Positions 26,299 to 33,675 of a stretch of DNA of 38,159 nucleotides are shown here, in pieces. The position numbers were made by a program, and so were the translations under genes. This DNA comes from Campylobacteraceae bacterium (lineage in GTDB: Bacteria; Campylobacterota; Campylobacteria; Campylobacterales; Sulfurovaceae): assembly GCA_027065045.1 (NCBI GenBank), contig JAMOOX010000093.1, positions 1 through 38,159 of the forward strand, in the 5' to 3' direction. Every line of letters starts with the position of its first letter. The first letter of the stretch is position 1. The notes beneath the pieces were generated by a model. It searched no databases. It worked only from the letters and a program-made list of their open reading frames with translations, and was not told the origin of the DNA.

Positions 26299-26388
26299 CT
26301 TTATGGTCTAGTGCCAAAAGAGTATATCATGATAACAAAAGGTGGAGTAGCAGAAGAGTTTTTTATAAACTCAATCGCACCAATTTAA
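26299..26388 (+). pseudogene. C-terminal remnant of an unidentified protein ending in the right inverted repeat
   Basis: A 29-codon stretch reads LYGLVPKEYIMITKGG then VAEEFFINSIAPI and stops at TAA (26386-26388) inside the repeat. The composition looks protein-like, but there is a stop directly upstream and no start with a ribosome site. I do not recognise the family. The surrounding gap 26197-26553 otherwise holds AT-rich sequence, the right inverted repeat, a long hairpin and the tolC-like leader. Confidence 0.25.
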
Positions 26389-26414
26389 GTACCGTGTATT
26401 GAATTTCCACTTTT
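26381..26414 (-). repeat. Right copy of the 34-bp inverted repeat
   Basis: Reads CAATTTAAGTACCGTG at the inner end and AATTTCCACTTTT at the outer end, in inverted orientation to 23400-23433 with one mismatch (26401). It contains the TAA of the unidentified remnant. Together the two copies bound about 3,015 bp holding the AAA-ATPase/nuclease gene and the DUF262 pseudogene. Confidence 0.85.
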
Positions 26415-26473
26415 TGAAACTGATGCTTTAGCTTCAGTAGGTATTTAGTGAGGCTGAAGCTATCACTTTCAAA
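26413..26473. repeat. Long imperfect hairpin next to the right inverted repeat
   Basis: TTTGAAA, TGA and TAGCTTCAG on the left arm pair with CTGAAGCTA, TCA and TTTCAAA on the right arm: 19 pairs, a TGCTT bulge and a 16-nt loop. It starts inside the outer end of the 34-bp repeat and lies upstream of the TolC-like gene. It could be the terminus of an element, a transcript-end structure or a leader hairpin. No T-run follows. Confidence 0.5.
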
Positions 26474-26514
26474 GAGCAATAATCCTTAATTCACTTTAAG
26501 TTCACATAGATTAG

Positions 26515-26543
26515 CTATTATTTTGAAATATCTAAAATAGTAG
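26515..26543. promoter_or_regulatory. Imperfect inverted repeat abutting the ribosome site of the TolC-like gene
   Basis: CTATTATTTT and AAAATAGTAG pair at 9 of 10 positions with a 9-nt spacer, ending at the first G of GGAGT. It could be an operator for an efflux regulator or a structure hiding the ribosome site. In a 70% AT background such repeats also arise by chance. Confidence 0.25.
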
Positions 26544-26553
26544 GAGTAATCTA

Positions 26554-27837
26554 ATGAAACAAATTTTATATCTATTTGTATTTAGTGGATTTTTATTTGG
26601 TAGTTCGCTAGGTGAGTTGGTTCATTATGGATTGACTCATAGTACTATTATCAAAAAGAGTGAAAATCAGATAGAGTTATCAAATCTTGCTCATCAAAAT
26701 AGCAAAATAGTCCAATATGGAGATTTAAATCTTGTGGGTAGTTATACCCGTTATAATAGCCCACGAACATTAGCACCACTTACTCCATCTTCTATTGCTA
26801 GTGGTTCGCCAATTACAACAAGCGAGAATATTTTTAGTTCAGGGGTTAGTTATAGTGTAGCTCTTTTTACTGGATTTGCTCAGACAAGAGAGATGGAGAT
26901 TAACCATATATCCAAAAATATCTCATATATCAAATCTCAACTTACCAAAGAGCAGTTAGTATATAATATTCGCTCCTTATATCTATCAATTTTAGCCCAA
27001 CAAGAGATATTAAAAGCTCAAAAAAATCATACAAATGCTCTTAGAAAATTGACCAAACAGATAAAATTAGAGGTAAAACTTGGTAAAAAAGCCCAAATAG
27101 ACCTACTTAAAGTCAAATCAGACCTACAATCATCTCAAACTTATCAAGAGATAATATCATCAAATATAGAGATAACCAAATCAAGCTTATCAGCACTTGT
27201 AGGCAAAAGAGTAACAAGATTAAAACCGATTAAAATTAGAGTCAAAAAGCCTAGATACTCAATAGATAGACTATATAAAAAAATTGCAAACTTATCTAAG
27301 ATAAAAATAGAGAATATGCAACTTCAAAAAGCTAATAAATCTATTGATAAAGCCCACTCATCTAAACTACCACAACTTCATCTAAACTCATATATTGGCA
27401 AAAACTATGCACAAGATTTGATTAGTGATGATTGGGAAGATGAGACTATATGGCAAGTTGAATTAAATGTAAAATATAATTTAATAGACTTTGGCAAAAG
27501 CTCAATAGCCTCTCAAAAAGCAAAAATTGCTAAAATGAATGCTATATATCAAAAAGAACAGACTATATTAGATATTAAAAAATCTCTTAATGAGGCTATA
27601 GAGAAAATTAAACAGAGTTATACTCAATATTTAGGAAATAGCTCACAACTAAAGCTAATTAGCAAAAGCCAAAAAATAGAGGAGATAAGGTATCAAAATG
27701 GAGTGGCAACTCTAAATGATTTGCTATTTATCAAAGCCCAAAAATCATTAGCAAGAGCCAAAGTAATTGAGAGTAGATATAACTATAAAAAAAGTATATA
27801 TTATTTAGATTATATACTAGAAAGAGGAGTAAAATAG
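26554..27837 (+). CDS. TolC-family outer membrane efflux channel protein
   Basis: The 427-aa protein has a signal peptide (about 1-20, MKQILYLFVFSGFLFGSSLG) and two repeats of long coiled-coil helices, as in TolC/OprM-type trimeric tunnels. The motifs RSLYLSILAQQE, ELNVKYNLIDFGKS and the C-terminal NGVATLNDLLFIKAQ (the typical x-G-x-x-x-x-x-D-L-L/L-x-A segment) support the family. The start ATG has AGGAGT 7 nt upstream. The stop overlaps the adaptor start by 1 nt. It provides the outer-membrane exit for the adaptor and RND pump next to it. Substrate unknown. Confidence 0.87.
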   Translation: MKQILYLFVFSGFLFGSSLGELVHYGLTHSTIIKKSENQIELSNLAHQNSKIVQYGDLNLVGSYTRYNSPRTLAPLTPSSIASGSPITTSENIFSSGVSYSVALFTGFAQTREMEINHISKNISYIKSQLTKEQLVYNIRSLYLSILAQQEILKAQKNHTNALRKLTKQIKLEVKLGKKAQIDLLKVKSDLQSSQTYQEIISSNIEITKSSLSALVGKRVTRLKPIKIRVKKPRYSIDRLYKKIANLSKIKIENMQLQKANKSIDKAHSSKLPQLHLNSYIGKNYAQDLISDDWEDETIWQVELNVKYNLIDFGKSSIASQKAKIAKMNAIYQKEQTILDIKKSLNEAIEKIKQSYTQYLGNSSQLKLISKSQKIEEIRYQNGVATLNDLLFIKAQKSLARAKVIESRYNYKKSIYYLDYILERGVK

Positions 27838-28895
27838 TGAAAAAGAGGATAATATTAATAGTAGGTATAGTAGTATTAATTATTTTAGCCAAAGGATTAG
27901 TAACTCAAAGAAAAAATGAGATAAAAGATGAACCAATACCTCAAAAAAAGAGTATAACAGTATCATTAACACAAGCTAAAGAGGGCATAATGAGAGAGAC
28001 ATCATCATATCTAGCAGTAGTTAATTCTGATAAAAGCATCAAAATAGCCACCAAAATGGCAGGATATATTGAACATATATTTGTAGAAGAGTCTCAAAAA
28101 GTAAAAAAAGGCGAACTATTAGCCAATATTGACCAAAGCGATATAAACTCAAATATCTCTCTACTAAAAACCACTCTAAAGCAACAGCAAAATGATTTGG
28201 CTCTATCTAAAGATATTTATAATAGAAATAGAAAATTATATAAAGTAGGTGGATTAGCCAAAGAGCAACTAGATACATCAAAAGTAATAATGCAGGGTAA
28301 AATATCTCTAATAGAAACCACCAAAGAGAAAATATCTCAACTAAAAGAGCAAAAAAACTACCTACAAATCAAAGCCCCATTTGATGGAGTAGTAGATAAT
28401 ATCATAATGAACCAAGGAGATTTAGCCGTAGCAGGTAAGCCTATTTTAAGTATGAGCAGTGGAGATAAAAAACTAATATTCTCTTTTGTATCAAGAGAAA
28501 AAAGTATCCAAGAAAATCAAAAAGTATATAGCAGTGGCAAAGAGATAGGTAAAATTGATAAAATATTAACTATTGCTAAAAATGGACTAATTCAAGCCGA
28601 GATTAGATTAAAAGGTAATATTGATTTACCAATAGGGACTACTTTAAATATAGATGTATTAATCAAAAATCAAAGAGGTTGTATAGTCTCAAATGATACG
28701 ATATTACATAAAACTAATGCTAATTATCTAATGGTTTATAAAGACTCTAAGTTTAGAGCATTTAAAGTAGAGACTTTAATGAGCCAAAAAAATCAGAGTT
28801 TAATTGCTCCTTGTACAAAAGAGAAGATAGCACAAGGGAGTGAAGTTTTATTGGCTAAGTTGCCTATTTATGGGGAGGTGGAGATTAGAAAATAA
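27837..28895 (+). CDS. Periplasmic adaptor (membrane fusion) subunit of an RND efflux system
   Basis: The 352-aa protein starts with GTG, overlapping the last base of the TolC-like gene. The N-terminal hydrophobic anchor (about 4-20) has no clear lipobox cysteine. The next parts are a lipoyl-like barrel half (MAGYIEHIFVEESQKVKKGELLANI), an alpha-hairpin (about 95-165), the second barrel half (IKAPFDGVVDNIIMNQGDLA) and a beta-barrel plus membrane-proximal domain. It links the inner-membrane pump to the outer-membrane channel. The next gene starts 172 nt later, an unusually wide gap for such a set. Confidence 0.86.
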   Translation: MKKRIILIVGIVVLIILAKGLVTQRKNEIKDEPIPQKKSITVSLTQAKEGIMRETSSYLAVVNSDKSIKIATKMAGYIEHIFVEESQKVKKGELLANIDQSDINSNISLLKTTLKQQQNDLALSKDIYNRNRKLYKVGGLAKEQLDTSKVIMQGKISLIETTKEKISQLKEQKNYLQIKAPFDGVVDNIIMNQGDLAVAGKPILSMSSGDKKLIFSFVSREKSIQENQKVYSSGKEIGKIDKILTIAKNGLIQAEIRLKGNIDLPIGTTLNIDVLIKNQRGCIVSNDTILHKTNANYLMVYKDSKFRAFKVETLMSQKNQSLIAPCTKEKIAQGSEVLLAKLPIYGEVEIRK

Positions 28896-29067
28896 TCTCT
28901 ACTATTTTGAATAAGAAATATCTATATTATTTCTCATAGTTGTTGGTACTTTTGTTGGTTTATAAAAGCTACCTCTCTTTTCAACATTGTCAATACAAGA
29001 TTTTGCTATATAATTCACACCTAATTCATACTAAAATGTTATTCTACCCAAAAAGTAGGATAACAAT

Positions 29068-32000
29068 ATGCCCAAAACCAATCAAGAACTATCTCTAATA
29101 GAAAAAATCCTAAAAAAGCCCCATTTTATCATCTCAATTCTAGCTATCTTTATAGTAGCAGGTATTATGGGTTATGGTAAAATTCATAGAAATCTATTTC
29201 CAAACTCTAACTATCCTGAGGTTGCAGTGGTTATAGTAGAGGGTGGGGCTAGTGCTAAGAGTATGGCATCTAATATTGCTGTCCCAGTAGAAGAGGAGCT
29301 TTATACACTTGATAATATTCGTCGTGCTTACTCTAGTACGATTGATGAAGTTACTGTAATTCATGCAGAGTTTGATTATATCAAAGATATAGATACGGCC
29401 GTTAATGATGTAACTAATGCTATATCTAAAATTCGTTCAAAGCTTCCAACAGATATTAAAGAACCTCAAATTATCAAGATAACATCTGCTACTCCACCAG
29501 TGAGTGTAATTGCTATGAGTCCAAAAGATGACTCTATTAGCCTAGAGGATATTCGTGATTTAGCATCAACTGATATTAAACATAAGCTTATCAAAGCACA
29601 AGGGGTGGCAAATGTAGAGATATTTGGTGGATATGATAAAGAGTTGCAAATTATTATTGATAAAGATAAGCTTGATAGATATAATCTAACTATTGGGCAA
29701 GTTATTGCTACTTTAAAACAAAATAACAAAGAGTATGCCATAGGTTTTGTAACCAACTCTCAAACATCATATCTACTTAAATCTGGTGGGCAAAAAGAGC
29801 AGATAAGTAAGATAAAAAATATGCCTCTTACACCAAGTATCAAGCTTAGTGATGTGGCAAAGGTCTATTTTGGACATTATCAAAATCGTTCTGCATATTA
29901 TGGAAACGGCAAAAAAGCAATAGCCTTATCAATCCAAAGAACACAAAGTGCTGATGTAATTCAAACTATTAAATATGCTGGGCTTGAGATAGAAAAATTT
30001 AAAAAAGAATATCCAAATATCAATTTTGAACTTACAGATACGCAAGAAGATACAATTCTACAAAGTACCAAAAATATGTTTGAATCATTAAGAGATGCAA
30101 TTATAATGTCCACTATAATTGTATTTCTATTTTTAGCCTCATTTCGCCAAATTTTAATTGTGCTTTTTACTATTCCTATGGTTTATGCTTCTACTATTGC
30201 TTTGATGTGGTTGATTGGAATTGAGTTTAATGTTGTTACTCTTACGGCTATTATCTTGGCTCTTGGGTTGTTACTTGATGATACTGTTGTGGTGATGGAG
30301 AATATTGAAAGGCACTACTCTAAATTGGGTAAAGATATTCATAACTCTGTCTTTGATGGTACAAGAGAGATTATGTTTGCCGATTTGAGTGGAACGATTA
30401 CCACCATGATAGCCCTCGCCCCAATGCTCTTTGTGGGTGGCTATCCACAGACGGTTTTTGGTCCATTAATTGCTACACTTCTTTTGGCATTAGTAGCTTC
30501 GTATTTTATATCTATTACAGCAGTACCACTATTATCAATCTTCTTTTTAAGTATCAAAAACCCAACTCTACTTAAAATTGAAGATAGATTTAATTATATA
30601 ATTTCTAAAATAAATGATAGCATTCAAGCCTTTTTTGCCTCAATTGTAAGAAGTACAACAGAGTTTAAATCAGTGGCTATTGGATTAGTAGTTGCATTGA
30701 TTATGCTATTTGTTATATCTGTCAAACTTGTAATGCCAACAGTCGGTCAAGAGCTAATGCCCCCAATGGATACAGGAGCAATCGCTATTAAAATCACAAC
30801 AGATGCCAACCTACCAATAGAAAAAACCCAAGAGGTTATGGAAAAAATCAATAAGCTTATGTATGCCAAAGGTGGAGAGAAGTTATTAAGAGTATCAGGT
30901 TCAATCGGAAGTGAAGCAGGAGTTATGAGTGTGGGTAGTGGAAGTGGGATTGACCATATTTTGATTATGGCAACATATATCAATAGACACGAACGAGAAG
31001 AGAGTATATGGGATATATCAAACTATCTAAGAGAAGAGATAGCTAAAATTCCTTATGTCAAACAGCTAGATGTTGCCCCAAGTGGCTCAACGGCTATGGC
31101 AAGTATTAGAGCATCTCTCAATACAATGTTAAGCTCATCAGATTATAAACTCCTTCAAAAAGAGGGAGTAAAAGTAGAAGAGGCGATGAACCAAACCAAA
31201 GGAATAGTTTCAGTTCTTAAAACTTGGGATATGGATAAAGTAGTTTATAACCTTGATATTGATGAACAACAAGCAATGGAGTATGGACTTAATCGTTCTG
31301 ATATAACCTCTCAAATCCAAATAATGCTAAGAGGAGTCCTAGTAGCCACATTCCCAAAAGCCAACTCCATAGATTATACTGTAAGAGTATGGTTGCCTCA
31401 AAATCAAATAGATGATTTTAGCACCATCTTAAACACTCTAATTGTAACACCAAAAGGCAAAATCCCATTAAGCAAAGTAGCAAAATTAAATATAAATAGA
31501 GAACCAAGCACCATCACAAGAGATGGATTAGATTATACTTTAGAGATTTACGGAAACCGAGAAAAAGGTGCAATATCACACATTATGGCAAACCTAGAAG
31601 AACAACTAGATAAAATAACTATCAACTCAAATGTAGAGATAGAACAAATTGGAGAACAAAAACAGTTCAAAGCATCAGCATCAAGAATGATAGGAGCAAT
31701 TAGCACAGCCATTTTCTTGATTTTATTTACACTTATTGGGATGTTTCATAGCATTAAAATATCACTTATGATACTATTTTCAATCCCACTTACAATTATT
31801 GGGGCATCTTGGACAATGTTAGCAATAGGTTATCATGTATCAATGCCAGCGATGATGGGCTTTATGCTACTATCAGGTATTATTGTAAATAATGCTATTT
31901 TACTAATTCACTTTGCACTAGAACAAATAAAAGAGGGAATGAATAAACGAGATGCCATGCTAGAATCTATCAAAATACGAACACGACCTGTATTAATGAC

Positions 32001-32178
32001 TGCATTTGCTGTAAGTGTGGGAATGTTGCCTGTGGCACAAGGAAGTGCGATTGGATTAGAGAGACTTGCACCACTTGGGGCTGTGGCTATTGGTGGGTTG
32101 GTTGTTGGGACTTTGATGACGCTGATTTTTATTCCTATTGGGTTTGTTTGGTTGGTGGATGAAGAGACGGTAGTTTAG
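29068..32178 (+). CDS. RND family efflux transporter, inner-membrane pump (HAE1-type)
   Basis: The 1036-aa pump has two duplicated halves, each with a large periplasmic loop. The proton-relay motif in TM4 is LGLLLDDTVVVMEN with Asp404 and Asp405, the form typical of hydrophobe/amphiphile pumps (AcrB-like) rather than metal pumps. In the second half SGIIVNNAILLIHFA has Asn where AcrB has its key Lys. NLFPNSNYPEVAV near the start is a family signature. The start ATG has AGGA upstream. The 172-nt gap from the adaptor gene holds no clear promoter or gene. Substrate cannot be read from the sequence; no regulator gene is adjacent. Confidence 0.92.
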   Translation: MPKTNQELSLIEKILKKPHFIISILAIFIVAGIMGYGKIHRNLFPNSNYPEVAVVIVEGGASAKSMASNIAVPVEEELYTLDNIRRAYSSTIDEVTVIHAEFDYIKDIDTAVNDVTNAISKIRSKLPTDIKEPQIIKITSATPPVSVIAMSPKDDSISLEDIRDLASTDIKHKLIKAQGVANVEIFGGYDKELQIIIDKDKLDRYNLTIGQVIATLKQNNKEYAIGFVTNSQTSYLLKSGGQKEQISKIKNMPLTPSIKLSDVAKVYFGHYQNRSAYYGNGKKAIALSIQRTQSADVIQTIKYAGLEIEKFKKEYPNINFELTDTQEDTILQSTKNMFESLRDAIIMSTIIVFLFLASFRQILIVLFTIPMVYASTIALMWLIGIEFNVVTLTAIILALGLLLDDTVVVMENIERHYSKLGKDIHNSVFDGTREIMFADLSGTITTMIALAPMLFVGGYPQTVFGPLIATLLLALVASYFISITAVPLLSIFFLSIKNPTLLKIEDRFNYIISKINDSIQAFFASIVRSTTEFKSVAIGLVVALIMLFVISVKLVMPTVGQELMPPMDTGAIAIKITTDANLPIEKTQEVMEKINKLMYAKGGEKLLRVSGSIGSEAGVMSVGSGSGIDHILIMATYINRHEREESIWDISNYLREEIAKIPYVKQLDVAPSGSTAMASIRASLNTMLSSSDYKLLQKEGVKVEEAMNQTKGIVSVLKTWDMDKVVYNLDIDEQQAMEYGLNRSDITSQIQIMLRGVLVATFPKANSIDYTVRVWLPQNQIDDFSTILNTLIVTPKGKIPLSKVAKLNINREPSTITRDGLDYTLEIYGNREKGAISHIMANLEEQLDKITINSNVEIEQIGEQKQFKASASRMIGAISTAIFLILFTLIGMFHSIKISLMILFSIPLTIIGASWTMLAIGYHVSMPAMMGFMLLSGIIVNNAILLIHFALEQIKEGMNKRDAMLESIKIRTRPVLMTAFAVSVGMLPVAQGSAIGLERLAPLGAVAIGGLVVGTLMTLIFIPIGFVWLVDEETVV

Positions 32179-32185
32179 GCTTCTT

Positions 32186-32386
32186 CTATACCAACTCAAT
32201 CCCATCTAAATAGATAAAATCTTTTCTATTTAGGCTCATAAGTTTCATATCATAAACCAAAATGGTAGAAGCGATAATTGCATCCATCATTTTTATATTG
32301 TGTGATAGATTATACCCTTTGACCAATAAACTTCTCTTGGTTAGAGTGAAATCGTATCTCAAAAATATCTTGCATTTCAGGGCTAT
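32186..32386 (-). pseudogene. VapC-like PIN-domain toxin remnant (C-terminal part)
   Basis: A stop-free frame without a start codon reads YNLSHNIKMMDAIIAST then YDMKLMSLNRKDFIYLDG and ends at TAG (32186-32188). DAIIA (with the acidic PIN residue) and LNRKDF are characteristic of the C-terminal half of VapC ribonucleases. The N-terminal catalytic half (first Asp) is missing, so it should be inactive. It overlaps the antitoxin remnant in another frame, as if an internal deletion joined the two. Much of the gap 32179-32614 is taken by these remnants; the remainder is AT-rich with no feature I recognise. Confidence 0.65.
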
Positions 32387-32405
32387 TTATTTGTAGTTGT
32401 ATCAC
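32310..32405 (-). pseudogene. Antitoxin-like N-terminal remnant (vapB position)
   Basis: The 31-codon frame starts at GTG (32403-32405) behind a strong AAAGGAG site and reads MIQLQINSPEMQDIF before drifting out of sense and stopping at TAA. The start resembles small antitoxins that precede PIN toxins, and the intact ribosome site suggests this was the real start of the operon. After about 14 codons the toxin-type reading lies in the +1 frame on the same DNA, which marks the deletion junction. Confidence 0.45.
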
Positions 32406-32614
32406 GGTATGCTCCTTTTATCATTTATTTAAAGTATATCAGAAAGTTGTTGAAAGTGTGATGGAGGGTTATTTCCTATCTCTACTATTGGCTTCTTCTC
32501 TGTTGAATTTGAAAGCTTTTGTTTTGGATTTTTAATAGATACCTAAATAGATAAATCACTATTAAATATAAATAATGTTAAAATTTGACCTAATAAACAA
32601 AATAGGGAGTTTTA

Positions 32615-33067
32615 TTGAATATTTTACTTATAAATAAGAGTATAGTTATATCAAGATTAGTTACTATTTGTATTAAAGATATTAATGCTTCATTAGATGA
32701 GATAGATGATATTTCTAATCTAAGAAGAGATAATTATGATATTATCATAATTGACCAACAGATACACTCTAATGAACTAGAAAACTCTATTAATCAGATG
32801 ATGTATAAATCTAAAATTATTTTATATAATGAGTTAGAAGATACTTTAGATGATTATGATATTAAAATAAAAAAACCTTTTTTACCTCAAAAGCTTATAG
32901 ATATACTAAGTGGCTTAAATGGGCTTAAAAATAAAAATGATATTAAAGAAAAAATAGATAACTCTTTGATAGAAGAGATTATCAAAATGCCATCACAAAA
33001 GATTAAAGATATTTTAGCTGGGGCTGAAGTAACTATTAAAATAAAATTTCCAAAGGGGTCTAAATGA
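32615..33067 (+). CDS. Degenerate receiver-like protein of unknown function upstream of gmk
   Basis: The 150-aa protein has a TTG start with GGGAG 6 nt before it. Residues 1-100 have the alternating strand/helix pattern of a response-regulator receiver: hydrophobic strand NILLINKS where the acidic pair should be (no Asp/Glu), YDIIIIDQQ with Asp47 at the phosphorylation position, and KKPF (86-89) with the conserved Lys. The C-terminal 40 aa include MPSQKIKDILAGAEVTIKIKFP. A 'poly E-rich' or acidic protein often precedes gmk in related genomes, and this could be a short relative, which I infer from position only. It overlaps gmk by 4 nt. Confidence 0.5.
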   Translation: MNILLINKSIVISRLVTICIKDINASLDEIDDISNLRRDNYDIIIIDQQIHSNELENSINQMMYKSKIILYNELEDTLDDYDIKIKKPFLPQKLIDILSGLNGLKNKNDIKEKIDNSLIEEIIKMPSQKIKDILAGAEVTIKIKFPKGSK

Positions 33068-33675
33068 GAGGGGCAATATTAGTATTATCAGGACCTAGTG
33101 GGGCTGGTAAAAGCACTATAATTTCAGCTTCAAGTGAGGCTATTGGTAGTTATTATTTCTCTATCTCTACTACTACAAGGAAGCCTAGAGAGGGTGAGGT
33201 AGATGGAGTTGATTATCATTTTGTTTCCAAAGAACAATTTGAAGAGGATATAAAATCTGGTAACTTTTTGGAGTATGCAACCGTTCATAATAACTATTAT
33301 GGTACATCTTTATTACCTGTTAGAAATGCCTTAGATGAGAATAAATTGGTGATTTTTGATATTGATATTCAAGGTCATAGATTAGTAAGGGCAAAACTTG
33401 GAGATATTATAACATCAGCATTTATAACTCCCCCTACCCTAAGAGAATTAGAGACTAGACTTCGTTCAAGAAGTAGTGATAAAGAGGATATTATTACCCA
33501 AAGAGTAGAGAATGCCAAAGATGAGATAAAGGCCATTGGTGAGTATGATTTTATGATAATTAATGATGATATAGAAAAAGCATCAAAAGAGTTTACGCTA
33601 GTTGCTAATAGTGCAAGACTCAAACACTCTCAAATAGATTTAAATAGCTTTATAGATGAGTGGTTAGTAGGATAG
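33064..33675 (+). CDS. gmk: Guanylate kinase
   Basis: At 203 aa this is the normal size. It phosphorylates GMP/dGMP to GDP/dGDP with ATP in the cytosol. The P-loop GPSGAGKST (about 9-17), the GMP-binding TTTRKPREGEVDGVDYHFV region (about 37-55) and FIDIQGHRLVRA-type segment (D-I-D-x-Q-G) are all visible. The ATG overlaps the preceding gene stop (ATGA), and the gene ends with TAG directly abutting the next ATG. Very secure. Confidence 0.96.
   Translation: MRGAILVLSGPSGAGKSTIISASSEAIGSYYFSISTTTRKPREGEVDGVDYHFVSKEQFEEDIKSGNFLEYATVHNNYYGTSLLPVRNALDENKLVIFDIDIQGHRLVRAKLGDIITSAFITPPTLRELETRLRSRSSDKEDIITQRVENAKDEIKAIGEYDFMIINDDIEKASKEFTLVANSARLKHSQIDLNSFIDEWLVG

Noticed and set aside
28903-29030. 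A 42-codon stop-free frame on the minus strand between the adaptor and RND pump genes, with no ATG near its start
   Set aside because: No start with a ribosome site, no recognisable family, and it is antisense in an AT-rich operon gap; could be a relic but cannot be supported.
32206-32233. Perfect 8-bp inverted repeat CTAAATAG/CTATTTAG after the RND gene, considered as its terminator
   Set aside because: It falls within the LNRKDFIYLDG codons of the VapC remnant and has no T-run, so it is more simply a by-product of that coding sequence.
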